Shown piece after piece: positions 44,265 to 52,468 of a stretch of 64,000 nucleotides of DNA. How positions within the stretch are numbered: the stretch's first letter is position 1; each line of letters starts with the position of its first letter. The notes below the pieces were generated by a model that saw only the letters and a list, made by a program, of their open reading frames with translations, did no database searches and was not told the origin of the DNA. A program made the position numbers and the translations under genes. This DNA is from Planctomycetota bacterium (GTDB taxonomy: Bacteria; Planctomycetota; B15-G4; JADJEK01): contig JADJEK010000011.1 in the NCBI GenBank assembly GCA_016709145.1, forward strand, positions 62,001 to 126,000. The letters run 5' to 3'.

Positions 44265-45500
44265 ATGACCACGGTCGCCTCGACGTCCCCTTCGTTCCTC
44301 ACGCCGGATGCGATCAAGCGAGCCGGCGACGACCCGATCTTCTTCCTGAACGCCGAGGCGAACCGCCGCAAGGCGGCCGGCGAACCGGTCATCAACGCGA
44401 CGCTCGGCGCGCTGCTGCAAGACGACGGCACGCTGGCCGTCATGCCGTCGATCGTCGAGGCGTTCCGCAGCGTCGACGCGAAGGCGGCCGCCGCGTACGC
44501 GCCGATCGCCGGTGACGCGCCGTATCTGAAAGCGGTCGTCGGCGACCTGTTCGGCACGTCGCCGCTGGCGGCGCACGCGACGGCCGTCGCGACGCCGGGC
44601 GGCAGTGGGGCGCTGCACCTCGCGCTGACGTCGTTCCTCGAGGCCGGGCAGTCGGTGCTGGTCCCACACTTCTACTGGGGCCCGTACCTGACGATGGCGA
44701 CGCACACGCGCCGCCAAATCGCGACGTTCGCGATGTTCGACGCGAAGGGCGGCCTCGACCTCGCGGCGTTCGAGCGCGGCCTCGACGAGATGCTGACGCG
44801 GCAAGGCCGCGCGCTGGTGATCTTCAACTTCCCGTGCAACAACCCGACCGGCTACTCGCTGAACGAAGCGGAGTGGGCGGAGACGACGAACATCCTCGAG
44901 CGCGCCGCGCGGCGCGGGCCGGTCGCGTTCCTGATCGACCACGCGTACGCGAGGTTCGGCGGCGCGTCGGCCGACGCGTGGATCCCGCATGCGCAGCGGC
45001 TCGTCGGCAAGGTCCTCGTGCTCGTCGCGTGGACGGCGTCGAAGTCGTTCGCGCAGTACGGCGCGCGCGTCGGCGCCTTGGTCGCGCTGCATCCGGACGC
45101 GGACGAGCGCAAGCGGATCCAGGGTGCGCTGAGCTTCTCGTGCCGCGGCACGTGGTCGAACTGCAACCACCTCGGCCTGCTCGCGATCGCAAGCGTGCTG
45201 AACGACCCCGAGCGCCGCCGCGTGGCCGACGCCGAGCGCGCGCAACTCGTCCGCGTGCTCGACGAGCGCGTCGCGACGTTCAACCGCGAGGCGAAGGCCG
45301 CCGGCATCACGTATCCGCGGTACGAGGGCGGATTCTTCGTGTCGGTGTTCGCGCCAAACGCCGAAGCGACCGCCGCGCGCATGCGCGACGACGCGGTGTT
45401 CGTCGTGCCGATGGACGGCGCGGTCCGCATCGCGCTGTGCTCGACGCCGGCGAAGGACGTGCCGCGCCTCGTCGCGAGCCTGAAGCGCGCGCTGGCCTGA
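44265..45500 (+). CDS. Class I/II pyridoxal-phosphate aminotransferase
   Basis: A 411-residue enzyme of the aspartate/aromatic aminotransferase fold. VATPGGSGALHLAL lines the cofactor phosphate site, FNFPCNNPTGYSL holds the conserved Asn and Pro, LIDHAYARFGG the Asp/Tyr pair, and WTASKSFAQYGARVG the Schiff-base Lys. The wording CRGTWSNCNHLG and the short C terminus with VPMDGAVRIALCS fit aromatic-amino-acid-type aminotransferases. Substrate undetermined. A stable hairpin covers the region just before the ATG. Confidence 0.88.
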   Translation: MTTVASTSPSFLTPDAIKRAGDDPIFFLNAEANRRKAAGEPVINATLGALLQDDGTLAVMPSIVEAFRSVDAKAAAAYAPIAGDAPYLKAVVGDLFGTSPLAAHATAVATPGGSGALHLALTSFLEAGQSVLVPHFYWGPYLTMATHTRRQIATFAMFDAKGGLDLAAFERGLDEMLTRQGRALVIFNFPCNNPTGYSLNEAEWAETTNILERAARRGPVAFLIDHAYARFGGASADAWIPHAQRLVGKVLVLVAWTASKSFAQYGARVGALVALHPDADERKRIQGALSFSCRGTWSNCNHLGLLAIASVLNDPERRRVADAERAQLVRVLDERVATFNREAKAAGITYPRYEGGFFVSVFAPNAEATAARMRDDAVFVVPMDGAVRIALCSTPAKDVPRLVASLKRALA

Positions 45501-45609
45501 AGCTTCGCCGAGGCTGCCTGTTGAGACCCGTCACGCGGCGTGCTTCGATGCCGCGCGACCTCGAGCGATGGCGAGCGAGGGCGATCGAAAACGACCGAGG
45601 GCCTGCACC

Positions 45610-47427
45610 GTGACCGAGCAGAAGCAGTTTTCGTACGACGAGAAGGCGATCAAGACCCTCGATGCGCTGCAGCACATCCGGCTGCGCACGGGCATGTACA
45701 TCGGCCGCCTCGGCGACGGGTCGAACCCGAACGACGGCATCTACGTGATGCTGAAAGAGGTCATCGACAACTCGATCGACGAATTCATCATGGGCGTCGG
45801 CAAGCGCATCGAGATCCAGCGCGACGGCGACTCGATGAGCGTGCGCGACTTCGGCCGCGGCATCCCGCTCGGCAAGGTCGTCGACTGCGTCAGCAAGATC
45901 AACACGGGCGGCAAGTACAACACCGACGCGTTCCAGTTCTCGGTCGGGTTGAACGGCGTCGGCACCAAGGCCGTGAACGCGCTGTCGTCGGAGTTCGAGG
46001 TCTGCTCGTGGCGCGAAGGGCGATCCAAGCGCGCTCGCTTCCAGCAGGGCAAGCTGAAGGACGAGAAGGACGGCAAGGACACGGAAGGTCAGTCGGGCAC
46101 GTGGGTGAAGTTCACGCCGGACCCCGAGATCTTCAAGAAGTACACGTGGGACGAGGCGTTCATCGCGCATCGCCTCGCGTACTACGCGTACCTGAACACC
46201 GGCTTGTCGCTGGTCTACAACGGCCAGACCTTCAAATCGAAGGACGGTCTGAAGGACCTGCTGCTGAAGGAACTCGGCGACGAGAAGCCGCTGTACGACA
46301 TCGTCCACGTGCGGCAGGACCGCATCGAGTTCGCGTTCTCGCACACGCACAACTACGGCGAGACGCTGTTCTCGTTCGTCAACGGCCAGTACACGAACGA
46401 CGGCGGCACGCACCAGAGCGCGTTCCGCGAAGGCGTGCTGAAGGCGGTCAACGAGTTCGCCGGGCAGAACTTCGCCGGTGAGGACGTGCGCGACGGCATC
46501 GTCGGCGCGATCGCGATCAAGCTGCAAGACCCGGTGTTCGAGAGCCAGACGAAGAACAAGCTCGGCTCGACCGAGATCCGGCCGGAGATCGTGCGCGAGG
46601 TCCAGAAGCACGTGCTGCTGTGGCTGCACCGCGAGAAGGACGCGTCGGCGCGCCTGCTCGAGAAGGTCAAGGCCAACGAGCGCATCCGCAAGGAACTCGC
46701 GTCGATCAAGAAAGAGGCGCGCGAGCGCGCGAAGTCGGTCGCGATCCGCATCCCGAAGCTGACGGACTGCAAGATCCACCTGACCGACGGCGACGAGCGC
46801 TCGCACGAGAGCACGATCTTCCTGGTCGAAGGCGATTCGGCAGGCGGCACGATCGTGCAGTGCCGCGACGTGATGACCCAGGCCGTGTTCTCGCTGCGCG
46901 GCAAGCCGCTGAACTGCTACGGGCTGAAGCGCGACACCGTCTACAAGAACGAAGAGCTCTACAACATCATGCAGGCGCTCGGCATCGAGAACGGGCTCGA
47001 AGGCCTGCGCTACAACAAGGTCGTCATCGCGACCGACGCCGACGTCGACGGCATGCACATCCGCAACCTGCTGCTGACGTACTTCCTGCGTTACTTCGAA
47101 GAGTTGGTGACGACGGGCCACGTGTTCGTGCTCGAGACGCCGCTCTTCCGCGTCCGCAACAAGCAGGAGACGCACTACTGCTTCAGCGAGAGCGAGCGCG
47201 ACGCGATGCAGACGAAGCTGAAGAACCCCGAGACGACGCGCTTCAAGGGCCTCGGCGAGATCAACGCCAAGGAGTTCAAGTACTTCATCAGCGACGGCAT
47301 GCGCCTCGAGTCGGTGCTGATCGGGACGCTCGGCGAAGTGACGAAGTCGCTCGACTTCTTCATGGGCAAGAACACGCCGGAGCGCAAGCAGTTCATCATG
47401 GACAACCTCGTCAGCGACGTGCTGTGA
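45610..47427 (+). CDS. parE: Type IIA topoisomerase subunit B (ParE-like)
   Basis: A 605-residue ATPase subunit of topoisomerase IV or gyrase. GHKL ATPase motifs: LKEVIDNSIDE (Asn and Glu for Mg-ATP), RDFGRGIPLG and GLNGVGTKAVNALS. The Toprim domain has FLVEGDSAGG and ATDADVDGMHI with the catalytic acids. The length matches ParE (about 630) better than GyrB (about 800). The start is taken as GTG 45610 with GAGGG upstream; an ATG at 45568 is possible. The partner subunit A gene is not adjacent but at 55024, about 7.6 kb away. Confidence 0.9.
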   Translation: MTEQKQFSYDEKAIKTLDALQHIRLRTGMYIGRLGDGSNPNDGIYVMLKEVIDNSIDEFIMGVGKRIEIQRDGDSMSVRDFGRGIPLGKVVDCVSKINTGGKYNTDAFQFSVGLNGVGTKAVNALSSEFEVCSWREGRSKRARFQQGKLKDEKDGKDTEGQSGTWVKFTPDPEIFKKYTWDEAFIAHRLAYYAYLNTGLSLVYNGQTFKSKDGLKDLLLKELGDEKPLYDIVHVRQDRIEFAFSHTHNYGETLFSFVNGQYTNDGGTHQSAFREGVLKAVNEFAGQNFAGEDVRDGIVGAIAIKLQDPVFESQTKNKLGSTEIRPEIVREVQKHVLLWLHREKDASARLLEKVKANERIRKELASIKKEARERAKSVAIRIPKLTDCKIHLTDGDERSHESTIFLVEGDSAGGTIVQCRDVMTQAVFSLRGKPLNCYGLKRDTVYKNEELYNIMQALGIENGLEGLRYNKVVIATDADVDGMHIRNLLLTYFLRYFEELVTTGHVFVLETPLFRVRNKQETHYCFSESERDAMQTKLKNPETTRFKGLGEINAKEFKYFISDGMRLESVLIGTLGEVTKSLDFFMGKNTPERKQFIMDNLVSDVL

Positions 47428-47432
47428 CGGCG

Positions 47433-47918
47433 ATGGACCACGCCGCGACGAAGCCGTTCCGCGGAGACGTCGACAAGGCGCTGACGTTCGTCGTCACCGC
47501 GCTGACGCCGATCGGCTTCCGCGTCGAACGCACCGGCGCGGAGTCGGTCGACCTGTTCGGTCCGCCGATGCAGCGCACGCGGCAGAGCGCGCTGGTCGGC
47601 GCGTCGCGGATCCGCCTCGCGCATCGCGCCGGGCAACTCGCGCTCGAAGCCGAGCTCGGCGGCGTGCGGCGCATCACGCGCTTCGTGCTCGTGTTCCCGA
47701 TCGCGCTGTGTCTGTTCCTCGGCCTCGTGTTCAGCGTCATCAACATCGCCACCGGCCAGGTCGGAGCGTGGCTGCCGGCCGGCGTCGCGATCGGCGTCAA
47801 CATCGTCGTGTGGCTCGTGATTGGGCCGATCGTCGTGCGTCATCTGCGCAAGAAGACGCTGGCCGCGCTCGACACGCTGCTCGTCAACGCGGTGGCCGTG
47901 GGCGGATCGAGGAGCTGA
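47433..47918 (+). CDS. Two-helix membrane protein of unknown function
   Basis: A 161-residue protein with a soluble N-terminal half and two membrane helices (about 88-108 FVLVFPIALCLFLGLVFSV and 116-134 LPAGVAIGVNIVVWLVIG) followed by a short cytosolic tail. The N-terminal half is beta-rich. No family recognised. The ATG is 5 nt after the parE stop; a GTG at 47424 overlapping that stop is also in frame, so translation is probably coupled to parE. Confidence 0.65.
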   Translation: MDHAATKPFRGDVDKALTFVVTALTPIGFRVERTGAESVDLFGPPMQRTRQSALVGASRIRLAHRAGQLALEAELGGVRRITRFVLVFPIALCLFLGLVFSVINIATGQVGAWLPAGVAIGVNIVVWLVIGPIVVRHLRKKTLAALDTLLVNAVAVGGSRS

Positions 47919-48049
47919 CCGGATTCGCCGTCGCGTCGGGCACGCCGCACTGCGGCACCCTGTCGTCACAGGACGCTGGCGCGCATCGCACGCCTTCCGG
48001 CAGACTGGGCAGCCTTGTCCGGAATTGCACTCCCGCTGGAGATCGACCC

Positions 48050-49675
48050 ATGAGGCATCTCGTTCCCGCATCCCTGTGCGTGGCTCTCGTCCTTCGAAGC
48101 GTCGCCGTCGCGTCCGACCCCGCGATCGTCCCGGTCACCGTCGTGATCGAGGGCCAATCGGTGAACGGCGTCGGCCTCGTCACGGCCGTGGACAACCTCG
48201 CCGTCAATTCGCTCGGCCAGTTCCTGGTCGAGGCGGACACCGACAACGCGAACACGAACGCCGACACCGTCGTCGTCGACGCGTCCGGCTTGCGCTTCCA
48301 GGAAGGACAAGTGCTGCTGCTGCCCGCCGGCGCGACGCTCGATTCGTTCGACGCGCTGACGTTGAACGACGCCGGGAACGCCGCGTGGAACCTGTTCATC
48401 GCGGGCACGACGACGTCGACGGACTCCGGCATCTACTTCAACGACACGCTGACGCTGCTCGAGAGCACGATCTCGACGGCGACCGCGTTCACGGCGCCGA
48501 CGCCGTACATCGGCTTCTTCGAGACGAAGTTCAACAACAACGGCCAAGTGCTCGTCGTCGCCAGCGTCGACGATCCGGCGATCGCCTCGACCGTGGATCG
48601 CGCGCTCGTGATCTTCGACGTCGATCCGGTCGGCACGCTGCTCGGCGAATCGGTGGTCGCGAAGGAAGGCGACGTACTCGCGGGTCAGACCGCGCCGGTC
48701 GCGGATTTCGGCACCGGGCCGCACAACTTCGCGTTCAGCGACGGCGGCGACAGCATGTTCTTCGCCGACACGACCGACGCGACGACGGTGGACGGCAACG
48801 TCTACGTCAACAACACGCTGCTCGCGCGCGAGGGCTCGCCGTCGCCGATCGCGGCGCGCACGTGGCTGAGCCTGTCGAGCAGCCGCATGGACTTGAGCCC
48901 GAACGGCCAGCACTACGTCTACACCGGCCAGCTCTCGGCGCCGACGACCGACGACCAGCTCGTCGTGCGGGACGGCGTGAAGTTCATCCAGGAAGGCGAT
49001 TCGCTGCCCGACATCGCGCCGTTCCTGTTCACGGCGTTCGGCACCGGCGGCATCCGCATCACCGATTCCGGTGACGTGGTGTGGATCGGCGACTGGGACG
49101 ATCCGAACACGGCGCAGGACGTCGGCCTGTTCTACAACCACAAGCTGCTGGTCCAGGAAGGCGTGACGCAGATCAACGGCCAGGCGGTCGAGTCGATCTC
49201 GACCGTCCAGGACGATCTGTCGATCTCGAGCAACGGCCGTTACATCCTGTTCGAGGCGACGCTGGTCGGCGGCTTGAACGGCGCGTTCCTCATCGACCTC
49301 GGCCCGTGGACCGACCTCGGCGGAAGCTTGGCGGGAACCAACGGCGCGCCGCGGCTGCGTGGCGCCGGAGCTCTGGTGCCGTCGCAGTTCGTCTCGTTCA
49401 CGGTGTCGGAGGCCGCGCCGAACGCGCAGTTCGCGCTCGTGCTCGGTCTGACGCCGGCGTTCATCACGCCGTTCTACGGCGGCACGCTGCTGCCGACGCC
49501 GCACCTCGTGATCTCGGGCTTCTCGACCGACGCGAACGGCAACGTGCTGTTGCCGGGCGTGTGGCCGGGTGGCTTCCCGTCGGGCGGAGCGATCTTCGCG
49601 CAGGCCCTCGTCGCCGACGCCGGAGCGCCGTTCGGCGTCGCGATCAGCAACGCGGTGGTCGGCAGCGCGCCGTAA
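48050..49675 (+). CDS. Large secreted protein with shared C-terminal domain
   Basis: A 541-residue exported protein (signal LVPASLCVALVLRSVAVAS). Four or more beta-propeller-like or strand-rich repeats built on Asp/Asn-rich loops occupy residues 25-420, each with (L/V)-x-x-E-G-x-x-x (e.g. VVIEGQSV, LLAREGSPS, LLVQEGVTQ). The last 100 residues, ALVLGLTPAFITPFYGGTLL to APFGVAISN, form a module also found as a decayed remnant at 40.7 kb and, by my recollection, on many planctomycete secreted proteins. It may be a surface or sorting domain. GGAG lies 12 nt before the ATG. Confidence 0.78.
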   Translation: MRHLVPASLCVALVLRSVAVASDPAIVPVTVVIEGQSVNGVGLVTAVDNLAVNSLGQFLVEADTDNANTNADTVVVDASGLRFQEGQVLLLPAGATLDSFDALTLNDAGNAAWNLFIAGTTTSTDSGIYFNDTLTLLESTISTATAFTAPTPYIGFFETKFNNNGQVLVVASVDDPAIASTVDRALVIFDVDPVGTLLGESVVAKEGDVLAGQTAPVADFGTGPHNFAFSDGGDSMFFADTTDATTVDGNVYVNNTLLAREGSPSPIAARTWLSLSSSRMDLSPNGQHYVYTGQLSAPTTDDQLVVRDGVKFIQEGDSLPDIAPFLFTAFGTGGIRITDSGDVVWIGDWDDPNTAQDVGLFYNHKLLVQEGVTQINGQAVESISTVQDDLSISSNGRYILFEATLVGGLNGAFLIDLGPWTDLGGSLAGTNGAPRLRGAGALVPSQFVSFTVSEAAPNAQFALVLGLTPAFITPFYGGTLLPTPHLVISGFSTDANGNVLLPGVWPGGFPSGGAIFAQALVADAGAPFGVAISNAVVGSAP

Positions 49676-49686
49676 GCGGAGTCCAC

Positions 49687-49777
49687 AGCCCCCCAAAAGG
49701 GGACAGACCCCAATCGAAAAGGGGACAGACCCCAATCGCGATCGAGCGATTGGGGTCTGTCCCCTTTTGGGGGGGCT
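49687..49777. repeat. GGGGACAG-family inverted repeat, locus 2
   Basis: AAAAGGGGACAGACCCCAAT occurs twice in direct order (49694 and 49717) and once inverted (49749-49768), so the whole makes a long stem extended by CCCCCC and GGGGGG. It lies 11 nt downstream of the secreted-protein stop, in a 292-nt gap otherwise without features. Confidence 0.75.
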
Positions 49778-49967
49778 GCTTCGACCCGGGCCGCCACCCG
49801 GGCCGCGAGTCGGGGCGTGAGCGGCGTGACGCAGCTTCTGGCGCGGGCGGCAGGTGGCCGGGGATTCGTCGCGCGATGCGCGAACTCGCCGAGAATTCGT
49901 TCCGTTTCGCGAGACCCACGGTGTCTCGAAGACCGGATCATCGGCGACGACGCCGTGGGAGGTCGAG

Positions 49968-51878
49968 ATGGGATCGGGATCGGCAGTGGATGTCCAAGCG
50001 TTGCTCGCGCATCGGTCGTTCGTCCAGCAGCTCGCGCGCAGCTTGTTGAGGGACGGCAACGACGCCGACGACGTCGCGCAGCAGACGTGGCGAAGCGCCG
50101 TGGTGCACGGCGACGGAACGGTCGCGAATCCTCGCGGCTGGCTCGCGCGCATCACGCGTCACCACGCGTTCAATCTCGTGCGCGGGCGCAACCGACGGCA
50201 GAGGCGTGAAACGGACGCCGCGGCAATGCCCATGGAAGCGGGCGATCCCGCGTCGATCGCGGAGCGAGTCGAACTGGCCGAACGCGTCGTGCGCGCCATG
50301 ATGGCGCTCGAAGAGCCCATTCGCTCGACGCTGCTGCTGCGCTTCTACGACGATCGGTCGACGCGCGCGATCGCGCAGGCCCACCACGTGTCGATCGACG
50401 CCGTGCGGTGGCGAATCGAGAAAGGGCTCGAGACGCTGCGGCGCACGCTCGATGCGAAGAGCTCCGGTGCGACGAAGTCGTGGCGCAAGGAGCTCGCGCT
50501 GATCGTTGGCGCGTCGGCCGTCGCGGGCTCGAGCTCGGCGAGCGCATCGATCGCGGCAATCGCGTCCGTCGCAATCGTGGGTGTCGCGCTCGGCGTGTGG
50601 GGCTTGCGTGACGGCGGCCGTGAAACGGGCGAGCCCGTCGAATCCTCGACGGTGAACGCCGTGTCGACCGCGGCCCAAGACCCGCACGACCCGCTCGCCG
50701 ATGCCGTGGCGCAAGTGGAGCCAGCGCAACCCACGCGCGAGGCCGTCGACGCGCCGAGTCTCGACGGTGCGACGGCGACCGGCGAGCTGTGGCTTCGGAT
50801 CGGCGACGGAGCGTCGCTCGACGCGGCGGAGGTCCGCCCGGGGACGCGCGACGGCGTCGACCTGCATTGCCTCGACCAGCGCGACGGCACGGTCTGGCTG
50901 CGCGCGAGACGCGGCGCCGCGATGGTGCGTTCGCCGATGACCGCGCTGGGACTTCCGAGCGTCGCGGCCGAGGCCGCGCGACTCGCGGAGTCGGCGCCGC
51001 GCGAACTCGCGCCCGGCGACCTCCAACTGACGCTGTCCAGTTCGCTGAAGAGCCTCGGAGTCGGCTTCGTGCGCGCCGAGAGCGGCGCGGCCTACCGCGT
51101 CCACGTCGCGGCGATGACCGACGATGCGGATGCGCTGCTGCGTTCCGCGCGGATCGTGTTCGAAGCGGTGCCCTCCGTCGAAGGCGGCGGCATCCTACGC
51201 CTGCCGACGGTGGCGGGCCAACCGTCCGCATGGGTGCGCGACGCGATCCACCGTGGAGTTCGACTCGGCGAAGCGATTCCTGGTGAGTCGTTCGCTCGGT
51301 ACCTGGACGGTGCGTACGTGCTGTCGTCGCCCTTCACGGCGCCCACCGCGATCCAGGACGAGGCATTCCTCGTCGTCGAGTCGTCGTTGGAAACGTCCGT
51401 CTCGATCGACTCCAGCAGCGGGTTCGTCGCCGCGGCCGGCGTCGGACGCGAGGGTGCGCTGACGCTCACGCAGTACGGCGCCATCGGCGTCCTCGGGCCA
51501 ATGAGCGGCACGATCGACGTGGAGAGCTACGGCTACGTCTGTCTCGCCGGTCCGTTGAACGGCACGCTGAACATCAACTCGTACGCGACCGTCGTGCTCG
51601 AGGGTGACCTCGTCGGGAGCTTGCGGGTGCGCAGCTACACCGAGCTGTTGTTGCGAGGCCGGATCCTCGGCACGCTCGACACGAAGAGTTCCGGCTGGTG
51701 CGACTTCTGGTTCGACGGCTACTGGACCGCCGCCGAACTCGAGGCGCTGGGCAAGGACGCCGATCAGGTCACGCTGCACGTGCGCTCGTCCGATCTGCCG
51801 ATCGGCGAGCACGAAGGGTTCGGCGGTTGGCGGAAGGTCATCGTCGGCGACGCGCGGTTCGACGAGTTCCCGCGCTGA
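49968..51878 (+). CDS. ECF sigma factor fused to a membrane helix and 18-residue repeat domain
   Basis: A 636-residue protein. Residues 10-75 hold sigma region 2 (DADDVAQQTWRSAVV; NPRGWLARITRHHAFNL) and about 100-165 region 4 (PIRSTLLLRFYDDRSTRAIA; VRWRIEKGLETLRR). A membrane helix follows at about 192-213. The outer part ends in four exact 18-residue repeats at 503-520, 521-538, 539-556 and 557-574, pattern Y-x-x-V-x-L-x-G-x-L-x-G-x-L-x-V-x-S, a beta-helix-like signature, with a decayed fifth before. It resembles the planctomycete ECF sigma factors with membrane-spanning C-terminal sensors. GGGAGG precedes the ATG. A T13 terminator separates it from cassette copy 2. Confidence 0.85.
   Translation: MGSGSAVDVQALLAHRSFVQQLARSLLRDGNDADDVAQQTWRSAVVHGDGTVANPRGWLARITRHHAFNLVRGRNRRQRRETDAAAMPMEAGDPASIAERVELAERVVRAMMALEEPIRSTLLLRFYDDRSTRAIAQAHHVSIDAVRWRIEKGLETLRRTLDAKSSGATKSWRKELALIVGASAVAGSSSASASIAAIASVAIVGVALGVWGLRDGGRETGEPVESSTVNAVSTAAQDPHDPLADAVAQVEPAQPTREAVDAPSLDGATATGELWLRIGDGASLDAAEVRPGTRDGVDLHCLDQRDGTVWLRARRGAAMVRSPMTALGLPSVAAEAARLAESAPRELAPGDLQLTLSSSLKSLGVGFVRAESGAAYRVHVAAMTDDADALLRSARIVFEAVPSVEGGGILRLPTVAGQPSAWVRDAIHRGVRLGEAIPGESFARYLDGAYVLSSPFTAPTAIQDEAFLVVESSLETSVSIDSSSGFVAAAGVGREGALTLTQYGAIGVLGPMSGTIDVESYGYVCLAGPLNGTLNINSYATVVLEGDLVGSLRVRSYTELLLRGRILGTLDTKSSGWCDFWFDGYWTAAELEALGKDADQVTLHVRSSDLPIGEHEGFGGWRKVIVGDARFDEFPR
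51474..51689 (+). repeat. Four in-frame 54-bp repeats (18-residue units)
   Basis: The DNA codes four consecutive 18-residue units without gaps: YGAIGVLGPMSGTIDVES, YGYVCLAGPLNGTLNINS, YATVVLEGDLVGSLRVRS, YTELLLRGRILGTLDTKS. The bases differ more than the protein pattern does, so this is an old, selected repeat rather than a recent expansion. Confidence 0.85.
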
Positions 51879-51898
51879 ATTTCGTTCGTTTCGGTACG

Positions 51899-51932
51899 CC
51901 GAGTCTCCAGGGGACTCGGTTTTTTTTTTTTT
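51899..51932 (+). terminator. Intrinsic terminator with T13 tract
   Basis: CCGAGTC and GACTCGG pair over 7 bp around TCCAGGG, followed by thirteen T. It lies 20 nt after the sigma-factor stop and is the clearest terminator of the window. It separates sigma-factor transcription from the cassette genes at 52040. Confidence 0.95.
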
Positions 51933-52039
51933 CGCGCGGGAATGCGCCGCGAATACGTACAAGCCACGTGCGGGAAGTAGGGACTTGGAAGGTGGGTCCC
52001 GTCCCCTGAACCCAATTGGCTTCATCGAAGGGACGCAAC

Positions 52040-52468
52040 ATGTTCGGATCACGGTTTCTTGTCATCGTAGGGCTCGCCGTCGGCCTGTTCGCAGCGACGG
52101 ACGCCGCCGCCAACCAAGCCTGCTCGCTGTCATTCAGCAACTGTGTCCAGGTGTTCACGTGGGACCCCTACACGTGCAAGTGCTCGGGCACCGCGACCAT
52201 CAGCGGCCTACCAGCGAACACGACGCTTGCGGTCTACTTCTGTAGTTGCCAGGGCTGTACCGATGGCGGGCCCGACAACCCCGCGTGTCGCCCTGGCGCG
52301 TCGGCAGGTAGTCACACGTCGAGTGGGTCGGGCACCATTACGTTCACCGGCCAAGACCTCGGTGACTGCGGCGAGACGAACATGTACTGCGCGGGCGCCG
52401 CATATACCGATTCCTTGGGAGTGCACCACGTCTACGTCTGCTGCGCGTCACATGCATGCCCGGCATGA
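52040..52468 (+). CDS. Small secreted Cys-rich protein, cassette copy 2
   Basis: A 142-residue protein with a signal peptide (FLVIVGLAVGLFAATDAAA-N) and 13 Cys in the mature part. It aligns with the protein at 34957 across the whole length: PYTCKC, ISGLPANTT, a Cys cluster, GDCGETNMYCAG and the end HHVYVCCASHAC. Ser/Gly/Thr-rich middle. Probably folded by disulfides outside the cytoplasm. GAAGGG stands 8 nt before the ATG. Its stop overlaps the start of the large anchored protein by 4 bp (ATGA), so the two products are made together. Confidence 0.78.
   Translation: MFGSRFLVIVGLAVGLFAATDAAANQACSLSFSNCVQVFTWDPYTCKCSGTATISGLPANTTLAVYFCSCQGCTDGGPDNPACRPGASAGSHTSSGSGTITFTGQDLGDCGETNMYCAGAAYTDSLGVHHVYVCCASHACPA

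Noticed and set aside
49687..49777. CRISPR-like short repeats
   Set aside because: There are only two direct copies and one inverted copy, no regular spacers and no cas genes; it belongs to the GGGGACAG repeat family.
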